Shown here piece after piece: positions 33,101-33,810 of a DNA stretch of 33,810 bases. The notes beneath the pieces were generated by a model, which saw nothing but the letters and a program-made list of their open reading frames with translations, did no database searches and had not been told where the DNA came from. The DNA comes from Chloroflexota bacterium (GTDB lineage: Bacteria; Chloroflexota; Anaerolineae; Anaerolineales; UBA11858), in contig JAANWX010000037.1 in the NCBI GenBank assembly GCA_018263575.1, positions 5 through 33,814 on the forward strand, written 5' to 3'. How positions within the stretch are numbered: position 1 is the stretch's first letter; every line of letters begins with the position of its first letter. Both the position numbers and the translations under genes were made by a program.

Positions 33101-33752
33101 AGGTGTAGCGCACCATAAAGGCCAGGTTGGGGCGGTTGAACCCGGTCACGATGCGGCGCATGTGAGGGAGTTCCAGCAGGCGGGCGATATCCCCCTGGAC
33201 GGTGGGCGTGGCCGTGGCGGTGAGGGCGGCGGTGAGCGGTTCCCCCATCTCCCGGCGGGCTTCGGCAATGTTCAGGTAGTCGGGGCGGAAGTCGTGTCCC
33301 CACTCGGAGAGGCAGTGGGCCTCATCCACCGCGAGAAGACCAATCTCCAGGTCTTGGATGGCACGCTGGAAGGGGACGCTGCGCAGCCGTTCGGGGGCGA
33401 CGTAAACCAGGCGGTATTCCCCCCGGGTCATGGCCTGAAGGCGTTGGCTTTGTTCGGCGGAGGAAAGGGTGCTGTTGATGTAGGTGGCGGGGATGCTGTG
33501 GGCGGTGAGGTGATCGACCTGGTCTTTCATGAGGGCGATGAGGGGGGAGATGACCAGGGCCGGCCCGGGGCGGTGGAGGGCGGTGAGCTGGTAAATGAGG
33601 GATTTCCCGGCCCCGGTGGGCATGACCGCCAGGGTATCTTCCCCGTCGAGCAGGCTCTGCACCGCCTTTTCCTGGCCTGGCCGGAACGCTCGGAACCCGA
33701 AGTTGGCCCGGAGGGTGGTGGTCAGGTCGTCGGGGGGAGTGGGGGTGGTCAT
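30102..33752 (-). CDS. recQ: RecQ helicase fused to winged-helix, HEAT and phosphoribosyltransferase domains
   Basis: The protein has 1216 residues; classic RecQ has ~600. Order: SF2 helicase (Walker A MPTGAGKS 44-51, DEAH 143-146, arginine-finger motif QQAGRAGRDG 325-334); RecQ zinc site Cys464 plus CCDNC (484-488); RQC winged helix (~510-595); helicase-C HTH (LFDRGLNPQEIAAHRGLTVNT); low-complexity insert 728-780; a second RQC-like wing (788-860); two to three HEAT repeats (885-985); a second insert (~990-1045); and a C-terminal PRTase/ComF-like domain with the PRPP loop VIDDLYDSGATLEEV (1177-1191). It likely unwinds DNA in repair or recombination; the PRTase may bind a nucleotide or PRPP ligand. 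The frame is uninterrupted, so the fusion looks genuine. Confidence 0.9.
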   Translation of the reverse strand: MTTPTPPDDLTTTLRANFGFRAFRPGQEKAVQSLLDGEDTLAVMPTGAGKSLIYQLTALHRPGPALVISPLIALMKDQVDHLTAHSIPATYINSTLSSAEQSQRLQAMTRGEYRLVYVAPERLRSVPFQRAIQDLEIGLLAVDEAHCLSEWGHDFRPDYLNIAEARREMGEPLTAALTATATPTVQGDIARLLELPHMRRIVTGFNRPNLAFMVRYTYSLAEKLRALRDLFSPENQPRDQAAIVYTGTRREAEEVADFLREVARIPVEFYHAGLPGEERTRIQNAFQCGDLNAIASTNAFGMGIDRPDVRQVIHYAIPSSLEAYYQQAGRAGRDGEPAQVTLLYAPEDRALQEWFIENSAPTTSELRQIYETITSSGRETLWLSNEYLSRATALHEVKINVILSHLEEAGALEHLGDEGTRMLLRPGVWKGEAIAAIMKKTEAHRQRKEAQLKKMIAYAEGDTCRREVILDHFGDTTPPQAARCCDNCLSQEQPLPETSAQPLATEEARVPLVILDAVRRLGWEVGQGKLAKMLAGSEAKSMRNAGYTKNIYYGRLEDFRQKELKNLIRQLIQRGYFKVIGGEYPSLHLTPRGKDAIAAKATIPLDFPNAQKIRHRRAKRKAGGTVGYTAQLFDRGLNPQEIAAHRGLTVNTIYKHAAELIEEGKVALDQVVTGEVVAQIHAVLESMGEITYLRPIKDRLPESISFGEIRCVLAIWDGGETDDPHPGELAFPLERGETSPLERSTDASPHKHSADAFSHEHSAEAPLPSSSGIDRSRGSHSRSSQNITDIIIACVDEMPGELPRSGVAKVLVGSDSQRVEEYQGDPFFGYLDTYGRGEVTSVIDHLIEEGILALDGNKVIPGPEKGKTLDLDTVPVKKQSERVYQLGESGSPHAVPELVAALESSNGNVRRLAASALGKISDPRAVEPLMGLLAHEKKPQVRQYTVKALGKIGDPRPRELLETIAADSNERGYTQESARVALKKLLSKSRTPGDLTIPLERGEGDLVNRPTDEDLATPLEQGEEEDAVSAYLARPHPRPLPGPWEAGWALGFHSRFSGEDWGRTPVGELAYRLKYQGDQSALEPLVERALAVCQENPLLSKVEAVLPVPPSTARDFDPVSAFSKAMTAKLETAYRPVLVKTRQTAPQKEFNTLAQKRANVKGAFAVQGQLREKNLLVIDDLYDSGATLEEVTRVLRRAGAKSICVLTCTRTIHSAG
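30690..30790. repeat. In-frame palindromic insertion in recQ, copy A
   Basis: Contains GGCGATTT-ACC-AAATCGCC (30725-30743) and GGGGGATC-GTCA-GATCCCCC (30758-30777) preceded by CACGCTCGA, plus a weaker copy CTGCTCAAGGGGAGTCGCC at ~30688. It encodes the insert TIPLERGEG…DLATPLEQGE between the HEAT and PRTase regions. Confidence 0.75.
31440..31580. repeat. In-frame tandem/palindromic insertion in recQ, copy B
   Basis: About four ~27-bp units (GTGCTCGTGGGAGAACGCAT, GTGCTTGTGGGGGGACGCAT, ACGCTCGAGGGGGGACGTC…) end in GGGGGAAC-GCCA-GTTCCCCC (31556-31575), preceded by CACGCTCGA as in copy A. It encodes LAFPLERGETSPLERS…KHSADAFSHEHSAE without breaking the frame. Confidence 0.8.
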
Positions 33753-33810
33753 GGGGAGTGGGGGAGCTAGGGTGCTAGGGAGCTGGGGAGCTGGGGAGCG
33801 GTGGGGCTAG
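33753..33810. repeat. GGGAGCTGGGGAGCTAGGG array upstream of recQ
   Basis: Short units GGGAGCTGG and GGGTGCTAG reach the window edge. In the sense of recQ this leader is C-rich (AGCTCCCCAGCTCCC). Confidence 0.75.

Noticed and set aside
32811-33770. 319-residue plus-strand ORF
   Set aside because: Antisense of the RecQ helicase domain, Gly/Val-rich, no domain signature.

Overview
The window looks like a piece of an uncultured Chloroflexota genome, most likely Anaerolineae-like. The clues are Thr/Pro-rich 'TPTxTPT' linkers in envelope proteins, many small toxin-antitoxin and 'four helix bundle' genes, and intergenic spaces packed with degenerate short-motif arrays. The taxonomy is inference; there is no rRNA gene here. 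Core genes are GC-rich, while the TA modules and mobile debris are visibly AT-richer.

Left part (1-6.6 kb): the 3' end of an unidentified gene, a PIN toxin followed by its small antitoxin, then ygfK (a large Fe-S flavoprotein) and ssnA (an aminohydrolase), both on the + strand. In other bacteria this pair belongs to anaerobic purine/urate or selenium-dependent molybdenum hydroxylase loci. A truncated four helix bundle gene follows and runs into a truncated IS4/ISH3-like transposase. From 7.4 to 11.3 kb come a large, apparently catalytically degenerate Zn-ribbon DNA-methylase homologue (- strand), a possible new toxin/DUF2283 pair (+), and an alpha/beta hydrolase (-).

Middle part (11.5-22.6 kb): a run of minus-strand metabolic and membrane genes. 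In transcription order: an M14 carboxypeptidase-like lipoprotein/membrane protein, a collapsed APC permease pseudogene, a ClC family protein lacking the gating glutamate, a USP-USP-DUF389-SH3 fusion, ornithine carbamoyltransferase, alanine dehydrogenase directly coupled to an acetyl-CoA hydrolase/CoA-transferase, and pyruvate kinase. The ald-CoA-transferase-pyk set fits amino-acid fermentation and pyruvate metabolism.

Right part (22.7-33.8 kb): a COG2509 FAD protein (+), a convergent higBA module, and a 3 kb graveyard bracketed by tRNA-Arg(CCG) and tRNA-Met(CAT). The graveyard holds half an MFS transporter, pieces of an Eco57I-like modification enzyme, an IS1 fragment, a DDE transposase and a U32 peptidase stub. 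Then come dprA, a second four helix bundle gene, and a 1216-residue RecQ carrying extra winged-helix, HEAT and phosphoribosyltransferase modules plus in-frame palindromic insertions.

The most striking pattern is non-coding. About a dozen intergenic arrays, each built from a different short degenerate motif, obey one polarity rule: in the sense of the adjacent gene they are C-rich before start codons and G-rich after stop codons. Where two co-directional genes meet, the array switches strand. A separate family of GTGCAATGCAC hairpins lies in four intergenic spaces.
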